Below are positions 22,822 to 31,111 of a stretch of 64,000 nucleotides of DNA, piece by piece. The position numbers were made by a program, and so were the translations under genes. Under the pieces are notes generated by a model that saw nothing but the letters and a program-made list of their open reading frames with translations, was not told the DNA's origin and made no database searches. Source of the DNA: a virus; IMG/VR virus record IMGVR_UViG_3300031707_000008, positions 1 through 64,000 of that record, one strand, 5' to 3'. Position 1 is the stretch's first letter. Each line of letters begins with the position of its first letter.

Positions 22822-25223
22822 TGCGAGAGAAAGTCTCTATCGTAACGGTGTTGTTCAACGAAGTTGAACACACAATTCGTTTCGTTGAATCGTTGCGCAA
22901 GTACACGAGAGAATATGAGTTGATCGTAATTGACAATTGCAGTACAGATGGGACATGTGGTTTTTTAACAGAACTTGCAAGCAAAGGTGAAATTCCTATT
23001 CGAGTTTATCATAATGACACCAACTTGGGATATGTGAAGGGGATAAATCAAGGAATTAGGTTGGCGGAATTTTCTCTTATTTGCATAGTTAATAATGATA
23101 TTGTTTTCTCTCCAGGTTGGTTGGATAAGTTGCGTTGGGGATTGCTTACTGGGGTGAAGAAAGTGAAAACCCTGACGGGGCCTGTTGGTGCTGTCGGACC
23201 TACTGCTGACAATGTATCTGGAATGCAGGTTGTTCAGTTAAATCCTATACCGCGTGAATGGAACGATACTACAATGCGTTCCGTGAATGCGGAAGTCAGA
23301 AAGGGCAATCTCATAGAAACTGGATTCCTTGTTGGTTTTTGCATGTTGATAAGGCGTGAAGTTTTCGATTCGATTGGTTTGTTTGATGAAGAGAATTTTT
23401 CCAATGGTGGTTTTGACGATAACGATTTTTGCTTGCGTATGTTGCATGCTGGGTGGAAGATGTTGATAGTAGGAAATTGCTTTTTGCATCATGTGGGCGG
23501 GGCAACGATACGACATTTTCCTGAATTGAAGCGTGGTACGTCTAGTCGTTTTCAATTTTACAAGAAGTGGCATAATCCCAATCCTACGCGTGTGATTGCA
23601 GCATACCGGGTTAAAGATGGTGGGGAATTGTTCGCGAAGAGTTTGGCAAACGTGAGTGAGTTTGTTGATGGAATCGTCGTGTTTGATGATAACTCAACTG
23701 ATAACACTAGTGCAGTAGCACGAGCGTGTCCTAAAGTTCTTGAAGTTAAACGCACAAGTCGTACGACTTTTGATGAGAGAATGGATCGCAATGACGCACT
23801 CGAATTGGCACGAATGCATGGTGCGGAATGGATCCTTGCAATTGATTCCGACGAGCTTTTTGGACCGGAAATGACTTACGCGCGTATGCAGAATTTGACA
23901 CATCCAGTCAATCCGCAATACTTGAGTTTTGGTTTTTACTGGTACAATTTCTGGAATTCGTTGACGCATTACCGTACTGATGGCATTTGGGGACAAATGC
24001 GTGGAAGTCGTTTGTTTAAGGTGCTACCCAATCAACGAATTGTTCTTGGATCTACTCAAGGATTGCATTGTGGAAATATTCCTTACTTCGCCCCAACGAA
24101 TGTGATGCAAACTTGTATTCGTATCAAACATTACGGATATGTTTCTCCGCAACAGCGTTTGGATAAGTATAAATTTTACAGCAACGTAGATCAAGACTTG
24201 CGTCCAGAATTGGTGGGTGCGGAAAATTACAATCATCTTATTCATGACTCGGATATGCACATAAGACGTTGGCTCGACACGAATGGCATTTCTCTTGCCA
24301 TTATGGGGAAGAATGAAGCAGATGATTTGACTGCCGTTCTTGAGTTTATGCGATATCTCGTGGATGAAGTGATATACCTTGACACGGGGAGTTCTGATGC
24401 ATCACTGGATGTGGCGCGTGCATTGGGCGCACGCGTATTCGAAAAAGAATGGGTTGATGACTTTTCCGAGATGCGCAACTATTTGATTTCGCAGTCGACT
24501 CAACGCTGGATTTTTCATATGGATCCAGACGAGAGAATGTCCCCCGTTGACGCATTCAAGTTGCGTCACGTCATTGATGATACCGACACGGTTGCGTTTT
24601 TTGTGCCATTAATCAATCACCACCCGGATGGACGTCAAACGATGAACGAGAACGTGAGAATCTTCAGAAATTTGCCTATTATGAAGTATACTGGAAGAGT
24701 GCATGAAACATTCGATTTGGCATTGCGCCAGTTGCGAAATCAGGCCCCAATGCGTATGGCGCCTTTTGCAATCAACCATTTTGGATACATGAAACCGAAA
24801 CCGCGTGTGCAAGAAAAGTTGGACTTGTACGAACGCTTGAATATGGCACAATACAAAGAGTCTCCTGGGGATCCTCGCCCGTGTTTAAATCTTGCATTGC
24901 AACGATTAAACGATGGGAATATCGAGGAAGGTTCTGCATTACTTTGGGAAGCGTTGAAGCGTGATCCTAACTACTATCAGGCAGCGAAAGAATTGGCTTG
25001 CGTCAACGTCGAACAAGCAAAGGGTTTGTTGCGTTTGACAGTTAGCAAGCTGCCACCCAACTTCCCTTTGAGAGTTTGGGCGGAGAAATCTCTTGCCGCG
25101 ATGGATGAACACTTCCCGAATAGAGTTTATGCTGGTGAACCGAAGAAGTATAAAAAGCGTAGCAAGAATACGTTTGCAGGAAAATCTGAAGAACTGAAGA
25201 AGTTGGTGGAAGAAGTTGCCTGA
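22821..25223 (+). CDS. Three-domain family 2 glycosyltransferase, 800 aa
   Basis: Three GT-A units in one chain. Unit 1 (about 1-250): VSIVTVLFNEVEHTIRFVESL, IVIDNCSTDGT, IVNNDIVFSPGW (NND). Unit 2 (about 250-485): VIAAYRVKDGGELFAKSL, GIVVFDDNSTDNT, WILAIDSDELF. Unit 3 (about 490-690): ISLAIMGKNEADDL, YLDTGSSDAS, WIFHMDPDERMS. A TPR-like helical tail (PGDPRPCLNLALQRLNDGNIEEGSALLWEALKRDPNYYQAAKEL) and a Lys-rich end follow. It lies between head-tail joining genes, overlapping both, so glycosylation of virion proteins is a plausible role. Confidence 0.85.
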   Translation: MREKVSIVTVLFNEVEHTIRFVESLRKYTREYELIVIDNCSTDGTCGFLTELASKGEIPIRVYHNDTNLGYVKGINQGIRLAEFSLICIVNNDIVFSPGWLDKLRWGLLTGVKKVKTLTGPVGAVGPTADNVSGMQVVQLNPIPREWNDTTMRSVNAEVRKGNLIETGFLVGFCMLIRREVFDSIGLFDEENFSNGGFDDNDFCLRMLHAGWKMLIVGNCFLHHVGGATIRHFPELKRGTSSRFQFYKKWHNPNPTRVIAAYRVKDGGELFAKSLANVSEFVDGIVVFDDNSTDNTSAVARACPKVLEVKRTSRTTFDERMDRNDALELARMHGAEWILAIDSDELFGPEMTYARMQNLTHPVNPQYLSFGFYWYNFWNSLTHYRTDGIWGQMRGSRLFKVLPNQRIVLGSTQGLHCGNIPYFAPTNVMQTCIRIKHYGYVSPQQRLDKYKFYSNVDQDLRPELVGAENYNHLIHDSDMHIRRWLDTNGISLAIMGKNEADDLTAVLEFMRYLVDEVIYLDTGSSDASLDVARALGARVFEKEWVDDFSEMRNYLISQSTQRWIFHMDPDERMSPVDAFKLRHVIDDTDTVAFFVPLINHHPDGRQTMNENVRIFRNLPIMKYTGRVHETFDLALRQLRNQAPMRMAPFAINHFGYMKPKPRVQEKLDLYERLNMAQYKESPGDPRPCLNLALQRLNDGNIEEGSALLWEALKRDPNYYQAAKELACVNVEQAKGLLRLTVSKLPPNFPLRVWAEKSLAAMDEHFPNRVYAGEPKKYKKRSKNTFAGKSEELKKLVEEVA

Positions 25224-25692
25224 TTATGACGTTCGCATTCTAGGAAAGGAAAAAGTACTCGCGAAGATTGCTCATAAGAAGATGCAAATTACTTCGGGAA
25301 TTCATCTTGGTGTGGTTAAAGCAACACGCTCGTTGAAACAAGGTGTTGTTGCGAACGCTTCTCGAACGGACTATTCTTTAAATGAGTTGGAAGACATGGG
25401 GTACCCTTATGCACGTCGTGATCCTCATCCGCCGTTAGAACCACCTTGGCTGGTGCATACACGTTCTGGGAAGTTGGTTTCAGCAATTATGTCATTCACA
25501 CATAAAGAATCTTGGGGGTCTCTCGGGAGGGTATATATAGATGCAACCATTGCCCCCCACGCTCCAGCGGTACTATTCGGGACCACGCGCATGATTGGAA
25601 GAGATTTTTTAAGAGAAACGCGCATTATTATGTCAGCGCAAATCCGGAAAACCATCGTAGATACCTTGCGTTTGGAGGTTCGTGGTGGTTGA
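25216..25692 (+). CDS. Tail completion protein (HK97 gp10-like)
   Basis: A 158-residue protein with a TTG start at 25216 overlapping the glycosyltransferase stop. VRILGKEKVLAKIAHKKMQITSGIHLGVVKATRSLKQGV resembles the N-terminal helix of gp10-like neck proteins, followed by PPWLVHTRSGKLVSAI and PHAPAVLFGTTRMIGRDFL. Order between connectors and tail terminator supports this. Confidence 0.7.
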   Translation: MPDYDVRILGKEKVLAKIAHKKMQITSGIHLGVVKATRSLKQGVVANASRTDYSLNELEDMGYPYARRDPHPPLEPPWLVHTRSGKLVSAIMSFTHKESWGSLGRVYIDATIAPHAPAVLFGTTRMIGRDFLRETRIIMSAQIRKTIVDTLRLEVRGG

Positions 25693-26131
25693 TACATACT
25701 TTGACTTTGAATCTGTTGTTTCTCGGGTTTTGACAACCGTTTTAATCGGGAATACGGACGTTTCGACCGAGGTACGGGATAAAGTATACCACGCCGAACT
25801 CGCTGAGGTGAACAATCCTGTGTTTCCGTGTGTTTGTTTCAAGATGTGGGGAAATCCTCCACTCTTCCGTGGTTTGCAAGGAGCCGAATATACGTTACGC
25901 ATTTGGTCTTGGGCGCAATCGCAAGTAGGTGCCTCATTGTTGTTGGCGAAAGTTTCTGCCGCGTTGGAGCCACGCCGCTTTACGGACGCCGACAAAACTT
26001 TTGCGATTGTATTTGAACCATCCGTGGGGGGAGGAGTTTACGTCGACACTACCGGAAACGTATTTGGTTCGGTTGAGACTTACCGCGTGAGGGCAATTGC
26101 TAGAAAATCTACAGAAAGACCCTTCCATTGA
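25682..26131 (+). CDS. Tail terminator-like protein (DUF3168 type)
   Basis: A 149-residue protein starting at tandem GTG codons (25682/25685). VVSRVLTTVLIGNTDVSTEVRDKVYHAELAEVNNPVFPCVCFKMW and AEYTLRIWSWAQSQVGASLLLAKVSAAL resemble small tail-terminator proteins that cap the tail tube and join the head. Neighbouring tail-completion and tail-tube genes agree. Overlaps the upstream stop. Confidence 0.7.
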   Translation: MVVDTYFDFESVVSRVLTTVLIGNTDVSTEVRDKVYHAELAEVNNPVFPCVCFKMWGNPPLFRGLQGAEYTLRIWSWAQSQVGASLLLAKVSAALEPRRFTDADKTFAIVFEPSVGGGVYVDTTGNVFGSVETYRVRAIARKSTERPFH

Positions 26132-26145
26132 AGGATGGTGATAAC

Positions 26146-26388
26146 GTGCAAGAAGAACAAAATGCTCTACGGAAAACTGGAAAACGTGTAAGTGATGACA
26201 GTAGGTGGGCTTGTGAAGGTTGTCATGCAACTTTGGGTTATGTTGATAAAACTGGGAAAATTCTACGTGTAAAGTACAGAGATTTGTACATTACCGTAGA
26301 AGGTGGAACTACCACTGTAGTGTGTCGCGTTTGTGGGCGTCATGCCCGACTCGAATACATCGAGGATGGCGAGACGAAACAAACGTAA
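26146..26388 (+). CDS. Small zinc-ribbon protein
   Basis: An 80-residue protein, GTG at 26146 (GGTGATAAC before it; an in-frame TTG at 26128 is also possible). WACEGCHATLG and VVCRVCGRHARLEY supply two CxxC knuckles about 40 residues apart, like Com-type translational regulators and phage zinc ribbons. Its location inside the tail operon is unusual for a regulator, so a minor structural or assembly role is also possible. Confidence 0.6.
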   Translation: MQEEQNALRKTGKRVSDDSRWACEGCHATLGYVDKTGKILRVKYRDLYITVEGGTTTVVCRVCGRHARLEYIEDGETKQT

Positions 26389-26425
26389 ATTTTCTTCTTT
26401 AACTCTTCGAAGGAGGTGAAATATT

Positions 26426-26968
26426 GTGGGTTATAACATTCCTTCTTATTCCGTTGACAATATCACTTTCGGACCAGGTATTTTGTACCTTGGCACTTCC
26501 GGTGCTACACCGACAGTTGATATTGGTGCCGTGACGTCTGCGAAGCTTACGATGACGCGTGCCAAACTCGAGATCAAACAAGGTTCGCCAAAACAACTTG
26601 TCAAGCGTTACGCTTCGGAAGAGACCGTACAGTTCTCAATCACTGGTATCGAGTGGAAGCCAAATAACATCGCACGTGCTTTGGGTGCGGGTGTTACATC
26701 AGGATCGGCGACGACTGACATCCTTGAGTACGGTGGAGATATGAACTTTACTTCAGTAGCATTGAAGTTCGTTCATGTTATGCCATCGGGTGATACCATC
26801 AACTTATTCATTTGGTCAGCGCATGGTTCTGGTGATATGGAAATCACGTTCGGTGATGACGTTCATGAGATACCGTTGGCGTTTGACGCATTACGTTCCT
26901 CGACCGACTGGGCGGGTGCAACACTTGCGTCAAACAAACAGTTTTTCAAACTTCTTAAGGAGATATAG
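26426..26968 (+). CDS. Major tail tube protein
   Basis: A 180-residue protein with GTG at 26426 and the strong site GAAGGAGGTGAAATATT. ILYLGTSGATPTVDIGAVTSAKLTMTRAKLEIKQGSPKQLVKRYASEETVQFSITGIEW is typical of siphophage tail tube subunits (early beta strands with an interaction loop). It lies just before the frameshifted chaperone pair and tape measure, the universal order of siphophage tail genes. Confidence 0.85.
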   Translation: MGYNIPSYSVDNITFGPGILYLGTSGATPTVDIGAVTSAKLTMTRAKLEIKQGSPKQLVKRYASEETVQFSITGIEWKPNNIARALGAGVTSGSATTDILEYGGDMNFTSVALKFVHVMPSGDTINLFIWSAHGSGDMEITFGDDVHEIPLAFDALRSSTDWAGATLASNKQFFKLLKEI

Positions 26969-26970
26969 GC

Positions 26971-27402
26971 ATGGTTGATCAAACCGCCAAGGAACTTGAC
27001 TTGTTCGCCCCCGGTGGAACAAAAGTGAAGACTATAGCAGGAGAAGAGTGCACTGTAGGTGCGGTCACTTGGGGCAAAGAGATCCAGATCATGAAATCGG
27101 TCAAACTTGTACTGGCGAATTTACGTGAAGTCGTTCCAGACATGACGAACGCAAGCGGAAGTACTATCTTGAAGATTATAGAGGTAGCCCTAGAAGTGGC
27201 TCCCGAGCAAATGACGAAGATTTGCGCAACTCTCCTTGACAAAGACCCACAATGGATTTCAGACAATCTTGATGGGGATGCAGTATATGGTTTGGTGGTG
27301 CCTTTTTTCAAGTGGAAGAAGCAGTCACTTCTAGGACTCCTCGCAAAGACTGGGTTGAAACTGCCTCCGGCAGTATCATCGCGCATGTCGTTGCATACTT
27401 AG
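26971..27402 (+). CDS. Tail assembly chaperone (gpG-like)
   Basis: A 143-residue protein beginning three bases after the tail tube stop. It is mostly helical (MKSVKLVLANLREVVPDM, LKIIEVALEVAPEQMTKICATLL). A slippery T TTT TTC heptamer in the zero frame at 27303-27309 precedes the overlapping -1 frame (to 27611), so a fraction of ribosomes should make a longer G-T product, as for lambda gpG/gpGT and most siphophages. The chaperones coat the tape measure during tail assembly. Confidence 0.85.
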   Translation: MVDQTAKELDLFAPGGTKVKTIAGEECTVGAVTWGKEIQIMKSVKLVLANLREVVPDMTNASGSTILKIIEVALEVAPEQMTKICATLLDKDPQWISDNLDGDAVYGLVVPFFKWKKQSLLGLLAKTGLKLPPAVSSRMSLHT

Positions 27403-27611
27403 GTAGATTCTGTAGTTGTTCGCCGGAGGATGTTTTCAAATTGACGCGTGCGCAAGTAGAAGCTTTGTATATGGAGGCGATAGATTTACGCGAACGTGAC
27501 TACGAGGTACTAGCAACAATGTTGGGGGCGAAAGTAGAGAAACGTACGCGAAAAAGTGTACCAATTGAAGATGCACTGAACAAAGGGAATCTTCCGGTTG
27601 AGGTTGCGTAG
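27304..27611 (+). CDS. Tail assembly chaperone, -1 frameshift extension (gpT-like)
   Basis: This is the C-terminal part made by -1 slippage at 27303-27309 from the upstream chaperone. After the slip the frame reads FFQVEEAVTSRTPRKDW and runs on without a stop to 27611. A GTG at 27312 has no ribosome site, arguing against independent initiation. The region contains FSPEDVFKLTRAQVEALY-like sequence (CSPEDVFKLTRAQVEALY), common in such chaperones. Fusion product about 213 residues. Confidence 0.8.
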
Positions 27612-27613
27612 CG

Positions 27614-30600
27614 ATGGCATTTACCGAATCACTTGGATCACTCGTAGTTGATATTCAAGGACGAGTAACTGGTTTGGCAAACGCCTTGAATGAAGCTGGC
27701 TCGAAGATTGAGACTTTTTCCAGTCGCGCAACTACTAATCTTGATAGAACTTCAAAACGTTTTAGACGTGCAGCCTTTGGCATGGCTATTGAATTTACCG
27801 TCATGGCGATGGCCATGAAGAGTTTTCTTAAGATGGGTGTGGAGTGGGAAGATCAACTTGCTTTGATTTCGACTGTGTTAACTGAGGACATGTCGAAAGG
27901 TCTTCATGAAGTTTCGACATATCTAGTTGAATATGACAAACGTATGCAAGAATTGATGGTAACTTACGGACAGAGTGCGAAAACTGTAACGAAAGCTACA
28001 TATGATCTTTTAAGTTCAGAAGTTCCCGCTGCAGAAGCGATGGATATTTTGAATGGTGCGATGCGCGCATCCGTTGCCGGGTTCACAACAGTTGATATTG
28101 CAACTATGGCACTTATCAAGACGTTAAAGGGTTACGGAATGGCTACAAGTGAAGTCAATCACGTTAACGATGTGATGTTTGCTATGGTCAAGAAAGGTCT
28201 TGGATACTACGCAGATTTCGCTGGGGTGGTTGGTGATACGGCATCGTTGACACGCTTCGCGGGCATGCGTTTCGAAGAAGAAGCTGCTGCACTTGCGTTA
28301 CTTTCGTTGGTACTGGGTAGCGCAGAGAAGGCCTCAACTGCGTATAAAGCAATTTTAATAAAATTGCTTGTTCCGGAAAAGGCTGCTGTTGATGTTGGTA
28401 AAAAATACGGTTTGAACTTGAAAGAGAATGTCCTGCGTACACATGGTTTGATTGGCGTGGTTGAGAAGTTGCGTTACGCCAACGAAAAAGATATTGCAAC
28501 CATGTTCCGGCGAAGTCAGTCTATGGTTGGTATGATGACGTTGTTAACGAACCTTACGAAGTTTTACGACATGTACGACGCGATGTTGGGTTCTGTGGGA
28601 GAAACGGAAACTGCTTTTGCAAAACAATCTCAAGCTCCTGGGTTTGCTTTGAAGCAATTAGTAGCGACTTCACAAGTTCTTGCAATTCAGTTTGCCAGAA
28701 CGTTAAATCCCACATTGAAGGATACCGCACTTGCGTTAATGACGGTAGAGCGCGGACTTCTTTGGTTGCCTAAAGAGACAATGACGTTTTGGACGAAAAC
28801 GATAGGAGTTTTTGTATTATTTACTGGGGCAGTTCTTGTAGGATCCTTCGCAGTGTCAATGTTCTCGCGCGCGTTTGCAAGTTTGTTGGGCTCATTGAAA
28901 CCTATAGCGAACCTCATAACAGGAAAAGGTTTAACTGGAGCACTTCTTACGGGCAGGGGTGTCGTCTTAGGGTGGGTTTTTGTCATCTTTATTGCGATTT
29001 CAGCAATTTTGACCCTCAAGGGAAAATTGCAAGAGTTAGATGACACGTTACTAACCTCTGGTGCTGGATGGAGAGAATTTGGTCTTCAAATGATTGACAC
29101 TTGGAATTGGATGCATGGTGGAATGTCACTTGGTGCAGCAGCACTCGAACGCCGAATGGAACGCATGCGGTTGGGGATGAACCGTACTGCAGAAGATACG
29201 AAGAAGGGTGCGGCCGAAGCGAAGGCACGTTTGGTAGAACTCCTTCGTGCATATGGATATTCAGAAGAACAAATTCAGCATATGTTAGAGATGGGAGAAG
29301 ACCTTGGGGCTAGTGACACAAAACACATTCAAGAAGTTCAAAAATTCGTTGAGAATTTGACGATAGAACTTGCTGGGGATTACGACAAACTCCGACTTAT
29401 ACGCGACCGTGATCTAAAAGAGTATGGCGATAATGCGGAAGCGGTTAAGTTAATTAATCAACGTTACGCAAAAGACGTTGGTGAATTGATGCAAAAGGAG
29501 TTGGAGACTTTCAACGAACAAGTTGAAGGATATGAAGACGCCTTGGTGGGGTACTATCGGAAAACGCAAATGTCAACTCACGAGATGGATCTGACGTATT
29601 ACGCAAAACGTTTGGATGCTTTGCGGTCAAATGGGAAGGAATACACTGCAGAATTCGTGCGTTTCCAAACAGAATTTTTGGGTGTTGTAGAGGAGTGGGA
29701 TTCAAGTTGGATTGAAAATCATAAGAAAGCACTCAAACAAATTTTGCAGTTGACGGAAGAGGCATATAGAGAATTGTTGAAAAAGGTGAAGGAAAATGAG
29801 GAGAAAAAAGCCGAGAGTGCGAAGACATCTATGTATACGGGAACACCTATGTCACCCTTTTTCGCCTTGGAACCTATGATTCCTGAGGCATACGCCGCTG
29901 AGCGCGCACTTGATGCGGTTGGTGATTCCTTACGCGACTTGGGTATTGCTGGTATTTTCGCTACGGATGCCTTGCAACCCATCACGAGAGCTTTACGAAA
30001 CTTCATGTCCTCCGGTGATTGGATGAGTGAAACTATCCTTAAGGGTGGAAAGGCACTTACCTCTGGAATGAATATGTTTATAACTGGGTTTATTGGTGGA
30101 GTTGCCGGCGTAATGGTTGACTCCTTAATGAAAACTTTTGGTGTTGGAAATGAAGCTTGGTCGAAAGCGATAGAACGTCAAACGCAGGCCTTGGAAGCCC
30201 TGAAGCAATCATTGGATGCCGCCCGTAATGCTATTGAAAGTATGACGATGACTGAACTTACGGGTAGTGCCAAATCTTTGCAGAAGTACGTAGACGAAAT
30301 GTCGGCTGCTAAAGAATCCGGACGAACGATTGTTTATGGCAAACGTTACAACAAAGAGACTGGCAAATGGGAAGAGCCAAACGTCCTTGGAGTTCCTATC
30401 AAGATGGAGAATTTGGAGTCTTTAAAAGAGTTGTTGAAATGGCTTAATGAAGCTATCGTGGGTTATGGCTCGTTAGATGTAATGAACGTGTCCGAACAGT
30501 TGAGTGCGTTGCAACAACAATTTGACCTTTTCGACATTCACGATCCCGCAACACAACTGGCGAAGATTGTAGAACACTTCAAGAAGATGTTGGGAATTGA

Positions 30601-31111
30601 ACTCCCGCAAAACATTGACGATCTTCAACAGTATATAGAAGACTTGTATAATGCTTTGCGCGGCGGGACACTTTTGACTGATCCACGTTGGGCAGCATGG
30701 CAAGCAATGTCTCCTGATGAGATTCTTACTTCACTTGTGGAATTGAAGAAGTTACTTGATGCGATTCGCGAACAGAATGGCACGTATAACGAAAACGCTA
30801 TTGAGTCACAAGGTTTCACGATTTCGCGAATGATCACAGAAGCACAAGGAAATGCTGTTATTGATTGGTTGTCTACGATTGCCTTCCACACACGTGGAGT
30901 CTTTGACATTCTCCGAGGCAATTACGAAGGTGTTCCAGGTTGGGCAGCTGGGGGTTCAAGGGGGGTAAATGTAACCATTGGAGACATCATCGTTGCTGTT
31001 AATGTAGACAGCGTAGCTACCAAGGAGGCAGCCACGGATGCCGCAACGACAATAGGTCAATCGATCAAGGATCAACTTCGTAGTTCGGGGGTTTCAATAT
31101 ATGCAAGCTAA
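27614..31111 (+). CDS. Tape measure protein, 1165 aa
   Basis: The longest gene of the window, right after the tail chaperones. The N-terminus SLVVDIQGRVTGLANALNEAGSKIETF is a common tape-measure opening, followed by long helical stretches and two hydrophobic parts (TKTIGVFVLFTGAVLVGSFAVSMFS and GVVLGWVFVIFIAISAIL, about residues 395-460) that could enter the membrane during DNA delivery. By the usual 1.5 angstrom per residue, a tail near 170 nm is expected (inference). Confidence 0.9.
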   Translation: MAFTESLGSLVVDIQGRVTGLANALNEAGSKIETFSSRATTNLDRTSKRFRRAAFGMAIEFTVMAMAMKSFLKMGVEWEDQLALISTVLTEDMSKGLHEVSTYLVEYDKRMQELMVTYGQSAKTVTKATYDLLSSEVPAAEAMDILNGAMRASVAGFTTVDIATMALIKTLKGYGMATSEVNHVNDVMFAMVKKGLGYYADFAGVVGDTASLTRFAGMRFEEEAAALALLSLVLGSAEKASTAYKAILIKLLVPEKAAVDVGKKYGLNLKENVLRTHGLIGVVEKLRYANEKDIATMFRRSQSMVGMMTLLTNLTKFYDMYDAMLGSVGETETAFAKQSQAPGFALKQLVATSQVLAIQFARTLNPTLKDTALALMTVERGLLWLPKETMTFWTKTIGVFVLFTGAVLVGSFAVSMFSRAFASLLGSLKPIANLITGKGLTGALLTGRGVVLGWVFVIFIAISAILTLKGKLQELDDTLLTSGAGWREFGLQMIDTWNWMHGGMSLGAAALERRMERMRLGMNRTAEDTKKGAAEAKARLVELLRAYGYSEEQIQHMLEMGEDLGASDTKHIQEVQKFVENLTIELAGDYDKLRLIRDRDLKEYGDNAEAVKLINQRYAKDVGELMQKELETFNEQVEGYEDALVGYYRKTQMSTHEMDLTYYAKRLDALRSNGKEYTAEFVRFQTEFLGVVEEWDSSWIENHKKALKQILQLTEEAYRELLKKVKENEEKKAESAKTSMYTGTPMSPFFALEPMIPEAYAAERALDAVGDSLRDLGIAGIFATDALQPITRALRNFMSSGDWMSETILKGGKALTSGMNMFITGFIGGVAGVMVDSLMKTFGVGNEAWSKAIERQTQALEALKQSLDAARNAIESMTMTELTGSAKSLQKYVDEMSAAKESGRTIVYGKRYNKETGKWEEPNVLGVPIKMENLESLKELLKWLNEAIVGYGSLDVMNVSEQLSALQQQFDLFDIHDPATQLAKIVEHFKKMLGIELPQNIDDLQQYIEDLYNALRGGTLLTDPRWAAWQAMSPDEILTSLVELKKLLDAIREQNGTYNENAIESQGFTISRMITEAQGNAVIDWLSTIAFHTRGVFDILRGNYEGVPGWAAGGSRGVNVTIGDIIVAVNVDSVATKEAATDAATTIGQSIKDQLRSSGVSIYAS

